Source: Membranipora membranacea | Lineage: Eukaryota; Bryozoa; Gymnolaemata; Cheilostomatida; Membraniporidae | DNA: 64,000 nucleotides | NCBI GenBank assembly: GCA_914767715.1 | Contig: OU612066.1 | Coordinates: forward strand, 13,707,001 to 13,771,000 | Reading direction: 5' to 3' | Shown: positions 14,301 to 26,761 of the stretch, one piece after another | Layout of the letters: each line of letters begins with the position of its first letter | Position numbering within the stretch: the first letter of the stretch is position 1 | Program-made: the position numbers and the translations under genes | The notes under the pieces: generated by a model | Seen by the model: the letters and a program-made list of their open reading frames with translations, nothing else | What the model was told of the DNA's origin: nothing | Databases searched by the model: none

Positions 14301-15089
14301 CCGACCAGTACAAGCTCTTATTGCCCTCATTCAACACGCCGAATATTGGAATCCTCGGATTAACAGGGGGGTCATAACGCTGACTTGAAAATCCAAAAAT
14401 TATACCAAGGGAGGGTATCATGCTTTTTTTTCGGCCAGATCATAAAATAGATTTGCTTCTAACTAACCTCATAAGGAGCAGCAACTCCTGCTTATCTCGA
14501 ATCTGCAGACCGTTTGGCTCTGCGGCTTTTCGTTCTCCGTCAGCGTCCGTTTTCATTAGGGCCTCTTTTGCTATAAAAAAACATGCTAAACGCCAGCATC
14601 GAAAAATTAAATCTCTGTTGGATTCTTACCAAACTCCGACCAGTTCAAGCTCTTATTGCCCTCATTCAACACGCCGAATATTGGAATCCTCGGATTAACA
14701 GGGGGGTCACAACGCTGACTTGAAAATCCAAAAATTATACCAAGGGAGGGTATCATGCGTTTTTTTCGGCCAGATCAAAAAATAGATTTGCTTCTAACTA
14801 ACCTCATAAGGAGGAGCAACTGCTGCTCATCTCGAATCTGCAGACCCTTTTGCTCTGCGGCTTTTCGTTCTCCGTCAGCGTCCGTTTTAATTAGGGCCAC
14901 TTTTGCTATAAAAAAACATGCCAAACGGCGGCATCGAAAAATTAAATCTCTGTTGGATTCTTATCAAACTCCGACCAGTTCAAGCTCTTATTGCCCTCAT
15001 TCAACACGCAGAATATTGGAATCCTCGGATTAACAGGGGGGTCACAGCACTGACTTGAAAATCCAAAAACTATACCAAGGGAGGGTATC

Positions 15090-15583
15090 ATGCTTTTTTT
15101 TCGGCCAGATCAAAAAATAGATTTGCTTCTAACTAACCTCATAAGGAGGAGCAACTCCTGCTCATCTCGAATCTGCAGACCGTTTGGCTCTGCGGCTTTT
15201 CGTTCTCCATCAGTGTCCGTTTTAATTAGGGCCACTTTTGCTATAAAAAAACATGCCAAACGGCAGCATCGAAAAATAAATCTACTTCTAACTAACCTCA
15301 TAAGGAGGAGCAACTCCTGCTCATCTCGAATCTGCAGACCGTTTGGCTCTGCGGCATTTCGTTCTCCGTCAGCGTCCGTTTTAATTAGGGCCACTTTTGC
15401 TATAAAAAAACATGCCAAACGGCAGCATCGAAAAATTAAATCTCTGTTGGATTCTTATCAAACTCCGACCAGTCCAAGCTCTTATTGCCCTCATTCAACA
15501 CGCCGAATATTGGAATCCTCGGATTAACAAGGGGGTCACAACGCTGACTTGAAAATCCAAAAATTATACCAAGGGAGGGTATC
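15090..15583 (+). repeat. 1.5-unit satellite repeat (494 bp)
   Basis: After monomer position ~199 the sequence returns to position ~41 instead of continuing, adding 159 bp. The join reads GAAAAATAAATCTACTTC (15271-15288), a hybrid of GAAAAATTAAATCTC from the second half and AGATTTGCTTCTAAC from the first. The extra 159 bp equals the distance between ATCAAAAAAT (position 20) and ATCGAAAAAT (position 179). Exchange at this short internal homology is the likely origin. The join fuses two copies of the forward frame into a 145-codon open frame, which I do not regard as a gene. Confidence 0.9.
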
Positions 15584-16253
15584 ATGGTTTTTTTTCGGCC
15601 AGACCAAAAAATAGATTTGCTTCTAACTAACCTCATAAGGAGGAGCAACTCCTGCTCATCTCGAATCTGCAGACCGTTTGGCTCTGCGGCTTTTCGTTCT
15701 CCGTCAGCGTCCGTTTTAATTAGGGCCACTTTTGCTATAAAAAAACATGCCAAACGGCAGCATCGAAAAATTAAATCTCTGTTGGATTCTTATCAAACTC
15801 CGACCAGTTCAAGCTCTTATTGCCCTCATTCAACACGCCGAATATTGGAATCATCGGATAAACAGGGGGGTCACAACGCTGACTTGAAGATCCAAAAATT
15901 ATACCAAGGGAGGGTATCATGTTTTTTTTTCGGCCAGATCAAAAAATACATTTGCTTCTAACTAACCTCATAAGGAGGAGCAACTCCTGCTCATCTCGAA
16001 TCTGCAGACCGTTTGGCTCTGCGGCTTTTCGTTCTCCGTCAGCGTCCGTTTTAATTAGGGCCACTTTTGCTATAAAAAGACACGCCAAATGGCGGCATCG
16101 AAAAATTAAATCTCTGTCGGATTCTTATCAAACTCCGACCAGTTCAAGCCCTTATTGCCCTCATTCAACACGCCGAATATTGGAATCCTCGGATTAACAG
16201 GGGGGTCACAACGCTGACTTGAAAATCCAAAAATTATACCAAGGTAGGGTATC

Positions 16254-16747
16254 ATGCTTTTTTTTCGGCCAGATCAAAATATAGATTTGCTTCTAACTAA
16301 CCTCATAAGGAGGAGCAACTCCTGTTCATCTCGAATCTGCAGACCGTTTGGCTCTGCGGCTTTTCGTTCTCCGTCAGCGTCCGTTTTAATTAGGGCCACT
16401 TTTGCTATAAAAAAACATGCCAAACGGCAGCATCGAAAAATAAATCTACTTCTAACTAACCTCATAAGGAGGAGCAACTCCTGCTCATCTCGAATCTGCA
16501 GACCGTTTGGCTCTGCGGCATTTCGTTCTCCGTCAGCGTCCGTTTTAATTAGGGCCACTTTTGCTATGAAAAAACATGCCAAACGGCAGCATCGAAAAAT
16601 TAAATCTCTGTTGGATTCTTATCAAACTCCGACCAGTCCAAGCTCTTATTGCCCTCATTCAACACGCCGAATATTGGAATCCTCGGATTAACAAGGGGGT
16701 CACAACGCTGACTTGAAAATCCAAAAATTATACCAAGGGAGGGTATC
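16254..16747 (+). repeat. 1.5-unit satellite repeat (494 bp)
   Basis: It has the same join as the 15090 unit (16435-16452), so both descend from one event. The first part differs (AAAATATAG, CTGTTCATC). Start-to-start distance from the 15090 unit is 1164 bp, with two ordinary units between. Both 1.5-units are followed by an ATGGTTTT unit, so a 1164 bp three-unit block was itself duplicated. Confidence 0.9.
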
Positions 16748-19426
16748 ATGGTTTTTTTTCGGCCAGACCAAAAGATAGATTTGCTTCTAACTAACCTCAT
16801 AAGGAGGAGCAACTCCTGCTGATCTCGAATCTGCAGACCGTTTGGCTCTGCGGCTTTTCGTTCTCCGTCAGCGTCCGTTTTAATTAGGGCCACTTTTGCT
16901 ATAAAAAAACATGCCAAACGGCAGCATCGAAAAATTAAATCTCTGTTGGATTCTTATCAAACTCCGACCAGTTCAAGCTCTTATTGCCCTCATTCAACAC
17001 GCCGAATATTGGAATCCTTGGATTAACAGGGGGGTCACAACGCTGACTTGAAAATCCAAAAATTATACCAAGGGAGGGTATCATACTTTTTTTTCGGCCA
17101 GATCAAAAAATAGATTTGCTTCTAACTAACCTCATAAGGAGGAGCAACTCCTGCTCATCTCGAATCTGCAGACCGTTTTGCTCTGCGGCTTTTTTTTCTC
17201 CGTCAGCGTCCGTTTTAATTAGGGCCACTTTTGCTATAAAAAAACATGCCAAACGGCAGCATCGAAAAATTAAATCTCTGTTGGATTCTTATCAAACTCC
17301 GACCAGTTCAAGCTCTTATTGCCCTCATTTAACACGGCGAATATTGGAATCCTCGGATTAACAGGGGGGTCACAACGCTGACTTGAAAATCAAAAAATTA
17401 TACCAAGAGTGGTATCATGCTTTTTTTTCGGCCAGATCAAAAAATAGATTTGCTTCTAACTAACCTCATAAGGAGGTGCAACTCCTGCTCATCTCGAATC
17501 TGCAGACTGTTTGGCTCTGCGGCTTTTCGTTCTCCGTCAGCGTCCGTTTTAATTAGGGCCACTTTTGCTATAGAAACACATGCCAAACGGCAGCATCGAA
17601 AAATTAAATCTCTGTTGGATTCTTATCAAACTCCGACCAGTTCAAGCTCTTATTGCCCTCATTCAACACGGCGAATATTGGAATCCTCGGATTAAGAGGG
17701 GGGTCACAACGCTGACTTGAAAATCAAAAAATTATACCAAGGGAGGGTATCATGCTTTTTTTTCGGCCAGATCAAAAAATAGATTTGCTTCTAACTAACC
17801 TCATAAGGAGGAGCAACTCCTGCTCATCTCGAATCTGCAGAACGTTTGGCTCTGCGGCTTTTCGTTCTCCGTCAGCGTCCGTTTTAATTAGGGCCACTTT
17901 TGCTATAAAAAAACATGCCAAACAGCAGCATCAAAAATTAAATCTCTGTTGGATTCTTATCAAACTTTGACTAGTTCAAGCTCTTATTGCCCTCATTCAA
18001 CACCCCGAATATTGGAATCCTCGGATTAACAGGGGGGTCACAACGCTGACTTGAAAATCCAAAAATTATACCAAGGGAGGGTATCATGCTTTTTTTTCGG
18101 CCAGATCAAAAAATAGATTTGCTTCTAACTAACCTCATAAGGAGGAGCAACTCCTGCTCATCTCGAAACTGCAGACCGTTTGGCTCTGCGGCTTTTCGTT
18201 CTCCGTCAGCGTCCGTTTTAATTAGGGCCACTTTTGCTATAAAAAAAACATGCCAAACAGCAGCATCGAAAAATTAAATCTCTGTTGGATTCTTATCAAA
18301 CTCCGACCAGTTCAAGCTCTTATTGCCGTCATTCAACACGCCGAATATTGGAATCCTCGGATTAACAGGGGGGTCACAACGCTGACTTGAAAATCCAAAA
18401 ATTATACCAAGGGAGGGTATCATGCTTTTTTTTCGGCCAGATCAAAAAATAGATTTGCTTCTAACTTACCTCATAAGGAGGAGCAACTCCTGCTCATCTC
18501 GAATCTGCAGAACGTTTGGCTCTGCGGCTTTGCGTTCTCCGTCAGCGTTCGTTTTAATTAGGGCCACATTTGCTATAGAAAAACATGCCAAACGGCAGCA
18601 TCGAAAAATTAAATCTCTGTCGGATTCTTATCAAACTCCGACCAGTACAAGCTCTTATTGCCCTCATTCAACACGCCGAATATTGGAATCCTCGGATTAA
18701 CAGGGGGGTCATAACGCTGACTTGAAAATCCAAAAATTATACCAAGGGAGGGTATCATGCTTTTTTTTCGGCCAGATCATAAAATAGATTTGCTTCTAAC
18801 TAACCTCATAAGGAGCAGCAACTCCTGCTTATCTCGAATCTGCAGACCGTTTGGCTCTGCGGCTTTTCGTTCTCCGTCAGCGTCCGTTTTCATTAGGGCC
18901 TCTTTTGCTATAAAAAAACATGCTAAACGCCAGCATCGAAAAATTAAATCTCTGTTGGATTCTTACCAAACTCCGACCAGTTCAAGCTCTTATTGCCCTC
19001 ATTCAACACGCCGAATATTGGAATCCTCGGATTAACAGGGGGGTCACAACGCTGACTTGAAAATCCAAAAATTATACCAAGGGAGGGTATCATGCGTTTT
19101 TTTCGGCCAGATCAAAAAATAGATTTGCTTCTAACTAACCTCATAAGGAGGAGCAACTGCTGCTCATCTCGAATCTGCAGACCCTTTTGCTCTGCGGCTT
19201 TTCGTTCTCCGTCAGCGTCCGTTTTAATTAGGGCCACTTTTGCTATAAAAAAACATGCCAAACGGCGGCATCGAAAAATTAAATCTCTGTTGGATTCTTA
19301 TCAAACTCCGACCAGTTCAAGCTCTTATTGCCCTCATTCAACACGCAGAATATTGGAATCCTCGGATTAACAGGGGGGTCACAGCACTGACTTGAAAATC
19401 CAAAAATTATACCAAGGGAGGGTATC

Positions 19427-19920
19427 ATGCTTTTTTTTCGGCCAGATCAAAAAATAGATTTGCTTCTAACTAACCTCATAAGGAGGAGCAACTCCTGCTC
19501 ATCTCGAATCTGCAGACCGTTTGGCTCTGCGGCTTTTCGTTCTCCATCAGTGTCCGTTTTAATTAGGGCCACTTTTGCTATAAAAAAACATGCCAAACGG
19601 CAGCATCGAAAAATAAATCTACTTCTAACTAACCTCATAAGGAGGAGCAACTCCTGCTCATCTCGAATCTGCAGACCGTTTGGCTCTGCGGCATTTCGTT
19701 CTCCGTCAGCGTCCGTTTTAATTAGGGCCACTTTTGCTATAAAAAAACATGCCAAACGGCAGCATCGAAAAATTAAATCTCTGTTGGATTCTTATCAAAC
19801 TCCGACCAGTCCAAGCTCTTATTGCCCTCATTCAACACGCCGAATATTGGAATCCTCGGATTAACAAGGGGGTCACAACGCTGACTTGAAAATCCAAAAA
19901 TTATACCAAGGGAGGGTATC
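19427..19920 (+). repeat. 1.5-unit satellite repeat (494 bp)
   Basis: This is the copy of the 15090 unit carried by the 4337 bp duplication. It keeps CTCCATCAGTGTCC in the first part and GCGGCATTTCG in the second. Confidence 0.9.
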
Positions 19921-20590
19921 ATGGTTTTTTTTCGGCCAGACCAAAAAATAGATTTGCTTCTAACTAACCTCATAAGGAGGAGCAACTCCTGCTCATCTCG
20001 AATCTGCAGACCGTTTGTCTCTGCGGCTTTTCGTTCTCCGTCAGCGTCCGTTTTAATTAGGGCCACTTTTGCTATAAAAAAACATGCCAAACGGCAGCAT
20101 CGAAAAATTAAATCTCTGTTGGATTCTTATCAAACTCCGACCAGTTCAAGCTCTTATTGCCCTCATTCAACACGCCGAATATTGGAATCATCGGATAAAC
20201 AGGGGGGTCACAACGCTGACTTGAAGATCCAAAAATTATACCAAGGGAGGGTATCATGTTTTTTTTTCGGCCAGATCAAAAAATACATTTGCTTCTAACT
20301 AACCTCATAAGGAGGAGCAACTCCTGCTCATCTCGAATCTGCAGACCGTTTGGCTCTGCGGCTTTTCGTTCTCCGTCAGCGTCCGTTTTAATTAGGGCCA
20401 CTTTTGCTATAAAAAGACACGCCAAATGGCGGCATCGAAAAATTAAATCTCTGTCGGATTCTTATCAAACTCCGACCAGTTCAAGCCCTTATTGCCCTCA
20501 TTCAACACGCCGAATATTGGAATCCTCGGATTAACAGGGGGGTCACAACGCTGACTTGAAAATCCAAAAATTATACCAAGGAAGGGTATC

Positions 20591-21084
20591 ATGCTTTTTT
20601 TTCGGCCAGATCAAAATATAGATTTGCTTCTAACTAACCTCATAAGGAGGAGCAACTCCTGTTCATCTCGACTCTGCAGACCGTTTGGCTCTGCGGCTTT
20701 TCGTTCTCCGTCAGCGTCCGTTTTAATTAGGGCCACTTTTGCTATAAAAAAACATGCCAAACGGCAGCATCGAAAAATAAATCTACTTCTAACTAACCTC
20801 ATAAGGAGGAGCAACTCCTGCTCATCTCGAATCTGCAGACCGTTTGGCTCTGCGGCATTTCGTTCTCCGTCAGTGTCCGTTTTAATTAGGGCCACTTTTG
20901 CTATAAAAAAACATGCCAAACGGCAGCATCGAAAAATTAAATCTCTGTTGGATTCTTATCAAACTCCGACCAGTCCAAGCTCTTATTGCCCTCATTCAAC
21001 ACGCCGAATATTGGAATCCTCGGATTAACAAGGGGGTCACAACGCTGACTTGAAAATCCAAAAATTATACCAAGGGAGGGTATC
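20591..21084 (+). repeat. 1.5-unit satellite repeat (494 bp)
   Basis: This is the copy of the 16254 unit carried by the 4337 bp duplication. It has the private change CGACTCTGCAG (for CGAATCTGCAG) in the first part and CAGTGTCC in the second part, which is otherwise seen in the first part of the 15090 type. That suggests local sequence transfer between neighbouring units. Confidence 0.9.
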
Positions 21085-23429
21085 ATGGTTTTTTTTCGGC
21101 CAGACCAAAAAATAGATTTGCTTCTAACTAACCTCATAAGGAGGAGCAACTCCTGCTGATCTCGAATCTGCAGACCGTTTGGCTCTGCGGCTTTTCGTTC
21201 TCCGTCAGCGTCCGTTTTAATTAGGGCCACTTTTGCTATAAAAAAACATGCCAAACGGCAGCATCGAAAAATTAAATCTCTGTTGGATTCTTATCAAACT
21301 CCGACCAGTTCAAGCTCTTATTGCCCTCATTCAACACGCCGAATATTGGAATCCTTGGATTAACAGGGGGGTCACAACGCTGACTTGAAAATCCAAAAAT
21401 TATACCAAGGGAGGGTATCATACTTTTTTTTCGGCCAGATCAAAAAATAGATTTGCTTCTAACTAACCTCATAAGGAGGAGCAACTCCTGCTCATCTCGA
21501 ATCTGCAGACCGTTTTGCTCTGCGGCTTTTATTTCTCCGTCAGCGTCCGTTTTAATTAGGGCCACTTTTGCTATAAAAAAACATGCCAAACGGCAGCATC
21601 GAAAAATTAAATCTCTGTTGGATTCTTATCAAACTCCGACCAGTTTAAGCTCTTATTGCCCTCATTCAACACGCAGAATATTGAAATCCTCGGATTAACA
21701 GGGGGGTCACAACGCTGACTTGAAAATCCAAAAATTATACCAAGGGAGGGTATCATGTTTTTTTTTCGGCCAGATCAAAAAATACATTTGCTTCTAACTA
21801 ACCTCATAAGGAGGAGCAACTCCTGCTCATCTCGAATCTGCAGACCGTTTGGCTCTGCGGCTTTTCGTTCTCCGTCAGCGTCCGTTTTAATTAGGGCCAC
21901 TTTTGCTATAAAAAAACATGCCAAATGGCAGCATCGAAAAATTAAATCTCTGTCGGATTCTTATCAAACTCCGACCAGTTCAAGCCCTTATTGCCCTCAT
22001 TCAACACGCCGAATATTGGAATCCTCGGATTAACAGGGGGGTCACAACGCTGACTTGAAAATCCAAAAATTATACCAAGGTAGGGTATCATGCTTTTTTT
22101 TCGGCCAGATCAAAATATAGATTTGCTTCTAACTAACCTCATAAGGAGGAGCAACTCCTGTTCATCTCGAATCTGCAGACCGTTTGGCTCTGCGGCTTTT
22201 CGTTCTCCGTCAGCGTCCGTTTTAATTAGGGCCACTTTTGCTATAAAAAAACATGCCAAACGGCAGCATCGAAAAATTAAATCTCTGTTGGATTCTTATC
22301 AAATTTCGACCAGTTCAAGCTCTTATTGCCCTCATTCAACACGCCGAATATTGGAATCCTCGGATTAACAGGGGGGTCACAACGCTGACCTGAATATCCA
22401 AAAATTATACCAAGGGAGGGTATCATGCTTTTTTTTCGACCGCATCAAAAAATAGATTTGCTTCTAACTAACCTCATAAGGAGGAGCAACTCCTGCTCAT
22501 CTCGAATCTGCAGACCGTTTGGCTCTGCGGCTTTTCGTTCTCCGTCAGCGTCCGTATTAATTAGGGCCACTTTTGCTATAAAAAAACATGCCAAACGGCA
22601 GCATCGGAAAATTAGATCTCTGTTAGATTCTTATCAAACTCCTACCAGTTCAAGCTCTTATTGCCCTCATTCAACACGCCGAATATTGGAATCCTCGGAT
22701 TAACAGGGGGGTCACAGCGCTGACTTGAAAATCCAAAAATTATACCAAGGGAGGGTATCATGCTTTTTTTTCGGCCAGATCAAAAAATAGATTTGCTTCT
22801 AACTAACCTCATAAGGAGGAGCAACTCCTGCTCATCTCGAATCTGCAGACCGTTTGGCTCTGCGGCTTTTCGTTCTCCGTCAGCGTCCGTTTTCATTAGG
22901 GCCTCTTTTGCTATAAAAAAACATGCTAAACGCCAGCATCGAAAAATTAAATCTCTGTTGGATTCTTACCAAACTCCGACCAGTTCAAGCTCTTATTGCC
23001 CTCATTCAACACGCCGAATATTGGAATCCTCGGATTAACAGGGGGGTCACAACGCTGACTTGAAAATCCAAAAATTATACCAAGGGAGGGTATCATGCGT
23101 TTTTTTCGGCCAGATCAAAAAATAGATTTGCTTCTAACTAACCTCATAAGGAGGAGCAACTGCTGCTCATCTCGAATCTGCAGACCCTTTTGCTCTGCGG
23201 CTTTTCGTTCTCCGTCAGCGTCCGTTTTAATTAGGGCCACTTTTGCTATAAAAAAACATGCCAAACGGCGGCATCGAAAAATTAAATCTCTGTTGGATTC
23301 TTATCAAACTCCGACCAGTTCAAGCTCTTATTGCCCTCATTCAACACGCAGAATATTGGAATCCTCGGATTAACAGGGGGGTCACAGCACTGACTTGAAA
23401 ATCCAAAAATTATACCAAGGGAGGGTATC

Positions 23430-23923
23430 ATGCTTTTTTTTCGGCCAGATCAAAAAATAGATTTGCTTCTAACTAACCTCATAAGGAGGAGCAACTCCTG
23501 CTCATCTCGAATCTGCAGACCGTTTGGCTCTGCGGCTTTTCGTTCTCCATCAGTGTCCGTTTTAATTAGGGCCACTTTTGCTATAAAAAAACATGCCAAA
23601 CGGCAGCATCGAAAAATAAATCTACTTCTAACTAACCTCATAAGGAGGAGCAACTCCTGCTCATCTCGAATCTGCAGACCGTTTGGCTCTGCGGCATTTC
23701 GTTCTCCGTCAGCGTCCGTTTTAATTAGGGCCACTTTTGCTATAAAAAAACATGCCAAACGGCAGCATCGAAAAATTAAATCTCTGTTGGATTCTTATCA
23801 AACTCCGACCAGTCCAAGCTCTTATTGCCCTCATTCAACACGCCGAATATTGGAATCCTCGGATTAACAAGGGGGTCACAACGCTGACTTGAAAATCCAA
23901 AAATTATACCAAGGGAGGGTATC
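23430..23923 (+). repeat. 1.5-unit satellite repeat (494 bp)
   Basis: This is the third copy of the 15090 type, carried by the 4002/4003 bp duplication. Its join and flanking variants are the same as in the 19427 unit. Confidence 0.9.
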
Positions 23924-24593
23924 ATGGTTTTTTTTCGGCCAGACCAAAAAATAGATTTGCTTCTAACTAACCTCATAAGGAGGAGCAACTCCTGCTCATC
24001 TCGAATCTGCAGACCGTTTGGCTCTGCGGCTTTTCGTTCTCCGTCAGCGTCCGTTTTAATTAGGGCCACCTTTGCTATAAAAAAACATGCCAAACGGCAG
24101 CATCGAAAAATTAAATCTCTGTTGGATTCTTATCAAACTCCGACCAGTTCAAGCTCTTATTGCCCTCATTCAACACGCCGAATATTGGAATCATCGGATA
24201 AACAGGGGGGTCACAACGCTGACTTGAAGATCCAAAAATTATACCAAGGGAGGGTATCATGTTTTTTTTTCGGCCAGATCAAAAAATACATTTGCTTCTA
24301 ACTAACCTCATAAGGAGGAGCAACTCCTGCTCATCTCGAATCTGCAGACCGTTTGGCTCTGCGGCTTTTCGTTCTCCGTCAGCGTCCGTTTTAATTAGGG
24401 CCACTTTTGCTATAAAAAGACACGCCAAATGGCAGCATCGAAAAATTAAATCTCTGTCGGATTCTTATCAAACTCCGACCAGTTCAAGCCCTTATTGCCC
24501 TCATTCAACACGCCGAATATTGGAATCCTCGGATTAACAGGGGGGTCACAACGCTGACTTGAAAATCCAAAAATTATACCAAGGTAGGGTATC

Positions 24594-25086
24594 ATGCTTT
24601 TTTTCGGCCAGATCAAAATATAGATTTGCTTCTAACTAACCTCATAAGGAGGAGCAACTCCTGTTCATCTCGACTCTGCAGACCGTTTGGCTCTGCGGCT
24701 TTTCGTTCTCCGTCAGCGTCCGTTTTAATTAGGGCCACTTTTGCTATAAAAAAACATGCCAAACGGCAGCATCGAAAAATAAATCTACTTCTAACTAACC
24801 TCATAAGGAGGAGCAACTCCTGCTCATCTCGAATCTGCAGACCGTTTGGCTCTGCGGCTTTTCGTTCTCCGTCAGCGTCCGTTTTAATTAGGGCCACTTT
24901 TGCTATAAAAAAACATGCCAAACGGCAGCATCGAAAAATTAAATCTCTGTTGGATTCTTATCAAACTCCGACCAGTCCAAGCTCTTATTGCCCTCATTCA
25001 ACACGCCGAATATTGGAATCCTCGGATTAACAAGGGGGTCACAACGCTGACTTGAAAATCCAAAAATTATACCAAGGGAGGGTATC
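24594..25086 (+). repeat. 1.5-unit satellite repeat (493 bp)
   Basis: This is the third copy of the 16254 type. It shares CGACTCTGCAG with the 20591 unit, has one T fewer in the T tract, and its second part reads GCGGCTTTTCG and CAGCGTCC like ordinary units. The second part has probably been overwritten by an ordinary unit downstream of the join. Confidence 0.88.
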
Positions 25087-26761
25087 ATGCTTTTTTTTCG
25101 GCCAGACCAAAAAATAGATTTGCTTCTAACTAACCTCATAAGGAGGAGCAACTCCTGCTGATCTCGAATCTGCAGACCGTTTGGCTCTGCGGCTTTTCGT
25201 TCTCCGTCAGCGTCCGTTTTAATTAGGGCCACTTTTGCTATAAAAAAACATGCCAAACGGCAGCATCGAAAAATTAAATCTCTGTTGGATTCTTATCAAA
25301 CTGCGACCAGTTCAAGCTCTTATTGCCCTCATTCAACACGCCGAATATTGGAATCCTTGGATTAACAGGGGGGTCACAACGCTGACTTGAAAATCCAAAA
25401 ATTATACCAAGGGAGGGTATCATACTTTTTTTTCGGCCAGATCAAAAAATAGATTTGCTTCTAACTAACCTCATAAGGAGGAGCAACTCCTGCTCATCTC
25501 GAATCTGCAGACCGTTTTGCTCTGCGGCTTTTTTTTCTCCGTCAGCGTCCGTTTTAATTAGGGCCACTTTTGCTATAAAAAAACATGCCAAACGGCAGCA
25601 TCGAAAAATTAAATCTCTGTTGGATTCTTATCAAACTCCGACCAGTTTAAGCTCTTATTGCCCTCATTCAACACGCAGAATATTGAAATCCTCGGATTAA
25701 CAGGGGGGTCACAACGCTGACTTGAAAATCCAAAAATTATACCAAGGGAGGGTATCATGTTTTTTTTTCGGCCAGATCAAAAAATACATTTGCTTCTAAC
25801 TAACCTCATAAGGAGGAGCAACTCCTGCTCATCTCGAATCTGCAGACCGTTTGGCTCTGCGGCTTTTCGTTCTCCGTCAGCGTCCGTTTTAATTAGGGCC
25901 ACTTTTGCTATAAAAAAACATGCCAAATGGCAGCATCGAAAAATTAAATCTCTGTCGGATTCTTATCAAACTCCGACCAGTTCAAGCCCTTATTGCCCTC
26001 ATTCAACACGCCGAATATTGGAATCCTCGGATTAACAGGGGGGTCACAACGCTGACTTGAAAATCCAAAAATTATACCAAGGTAGGGTATCATGCTTTTT
26101 TTTCGGCCAGATCAAAATATAGATTTGCTTCTAACTAACCTCATAAGGAGGAGCAACTCCTGTTCATCTCGAATCTGCAGACCGTTTGGCTCTGCGGCTT
26201 TTCGTTCTCCGTCAGCGTCCGTTTTAATTAGGGCCACTTTTGCTATAAAAAAACATGCCAAACGGCAGCATCGAAAAATTAAATCTCTGTTGGATTCTTA
26301 TCAAATTTCGACCAGTTCAAGCTCTTATTGCCCTCATTCAACACGCCGAATATTGGAATCCTCGGATTAACAGGGGGGTCACAACGCTGACCTGAAAATC
26401 CAAAAATTATACCAAGGGAGGGTATCATGCTTTTTTTTCGACCGCATCAAAAAATAGATTTGCTTCTAACTAACCTCATAAGGAGGAGCAACTCCTGCTC
26501 ATCTCGAATCTGCAGACCGTTTGGCTCTGCGGCTTTTCGTTCTCCGTCAGCGTCCGTTTTAATTAGGGCCACTTTTGCTATAAAAAAACATGCCAAACGG
26601 CAGCATCGGAAAATTAAATCTCTGTTGGATTCTTATCAAACTCCTACCAGTTCAAGCTCTTATTGCCCTCATTCAACACGCCGAATATTGGAATCCTCGG
26701 ATAAACAGGGGGGTCACAACGCTGACTCGAAAATCCAAAAATTATACCAAGGGAGGGTATC

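Larger units (their letters stand above)
12908..17244 (+). repeat. Higher-order repeat, period 4337 bp, copy 1
   Basis: Twelve ATGC-to-ATGC intervals, ten of ~335 bp and two of 494 bp, repeat as a block. Shared private variants include CCAAGAGTGGTATC (near 13070), GACTGTTTGG, CAAACTTTGACTAG, an A8 tract (13749 unit), CTTTGCGTTC, TTTCATTAGGGCCTC, ATGCGTTTTTT and ATGGTTTTTTT. The left edge is where the 12746 unit changes from a private form (TATAGAAACACATG) to sequence shared with the 17083 unit, including CATTTAACACGG. Confidence 0.9.
17245..21645 (+). repeat. Higher-order repeat, period 4337 bp, copy 2
   Basis: This block repeats 12908-17244 unit for unit: 17417 with 13080, 17752 with 13415, 18086 with 13749, through 21420 with 17083. 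A few differences were noted, for example CTGCAGACC at 18172 against CTGCCGACC at 13832, GCCACATTTGC at 18563, and GGAAGGG against GGTAGGG before the 20591 unit. Similarity ends near 21645 at CCAGTTTAAGC. Confidence 0.9.
18831..22833 (+). repeat. Higher-order repeat, period 4002/4003 bp, copy 1
   Basis: Units 19092 to 22425 recur 4002-4003 bp downstream in the same order. This block overlaps copy 2 of the 4337 bp repeat, so the second duplication was laid over the first. The left edge is the CTTATC/CTCATC difference at 18830 against 22833. Similarity weakens after about 22690, where CACAGCGCTG and other variants of the 22425 unit are not shared. Confidence 0.88.
22834..26690 (+). repeat. Higher-order repeat, period 4002/4003 bp, copy 2
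   Basis: This block matches 18831-22690, with the 22760 unit becoming a chimera: ordinary 5' part, then TTTCATTAGGGCCTC from the 18757 type. Differences noted include a T7 tract in the 24594 unit, ATGCTTTT at 25087 against ATGGTTTT at 21085, and GCGGCTTTTCG against GCGGCATTTCG in the second part of the 24594 unit. It ends where the 26762 unit switches type. Confidence 0.88.
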
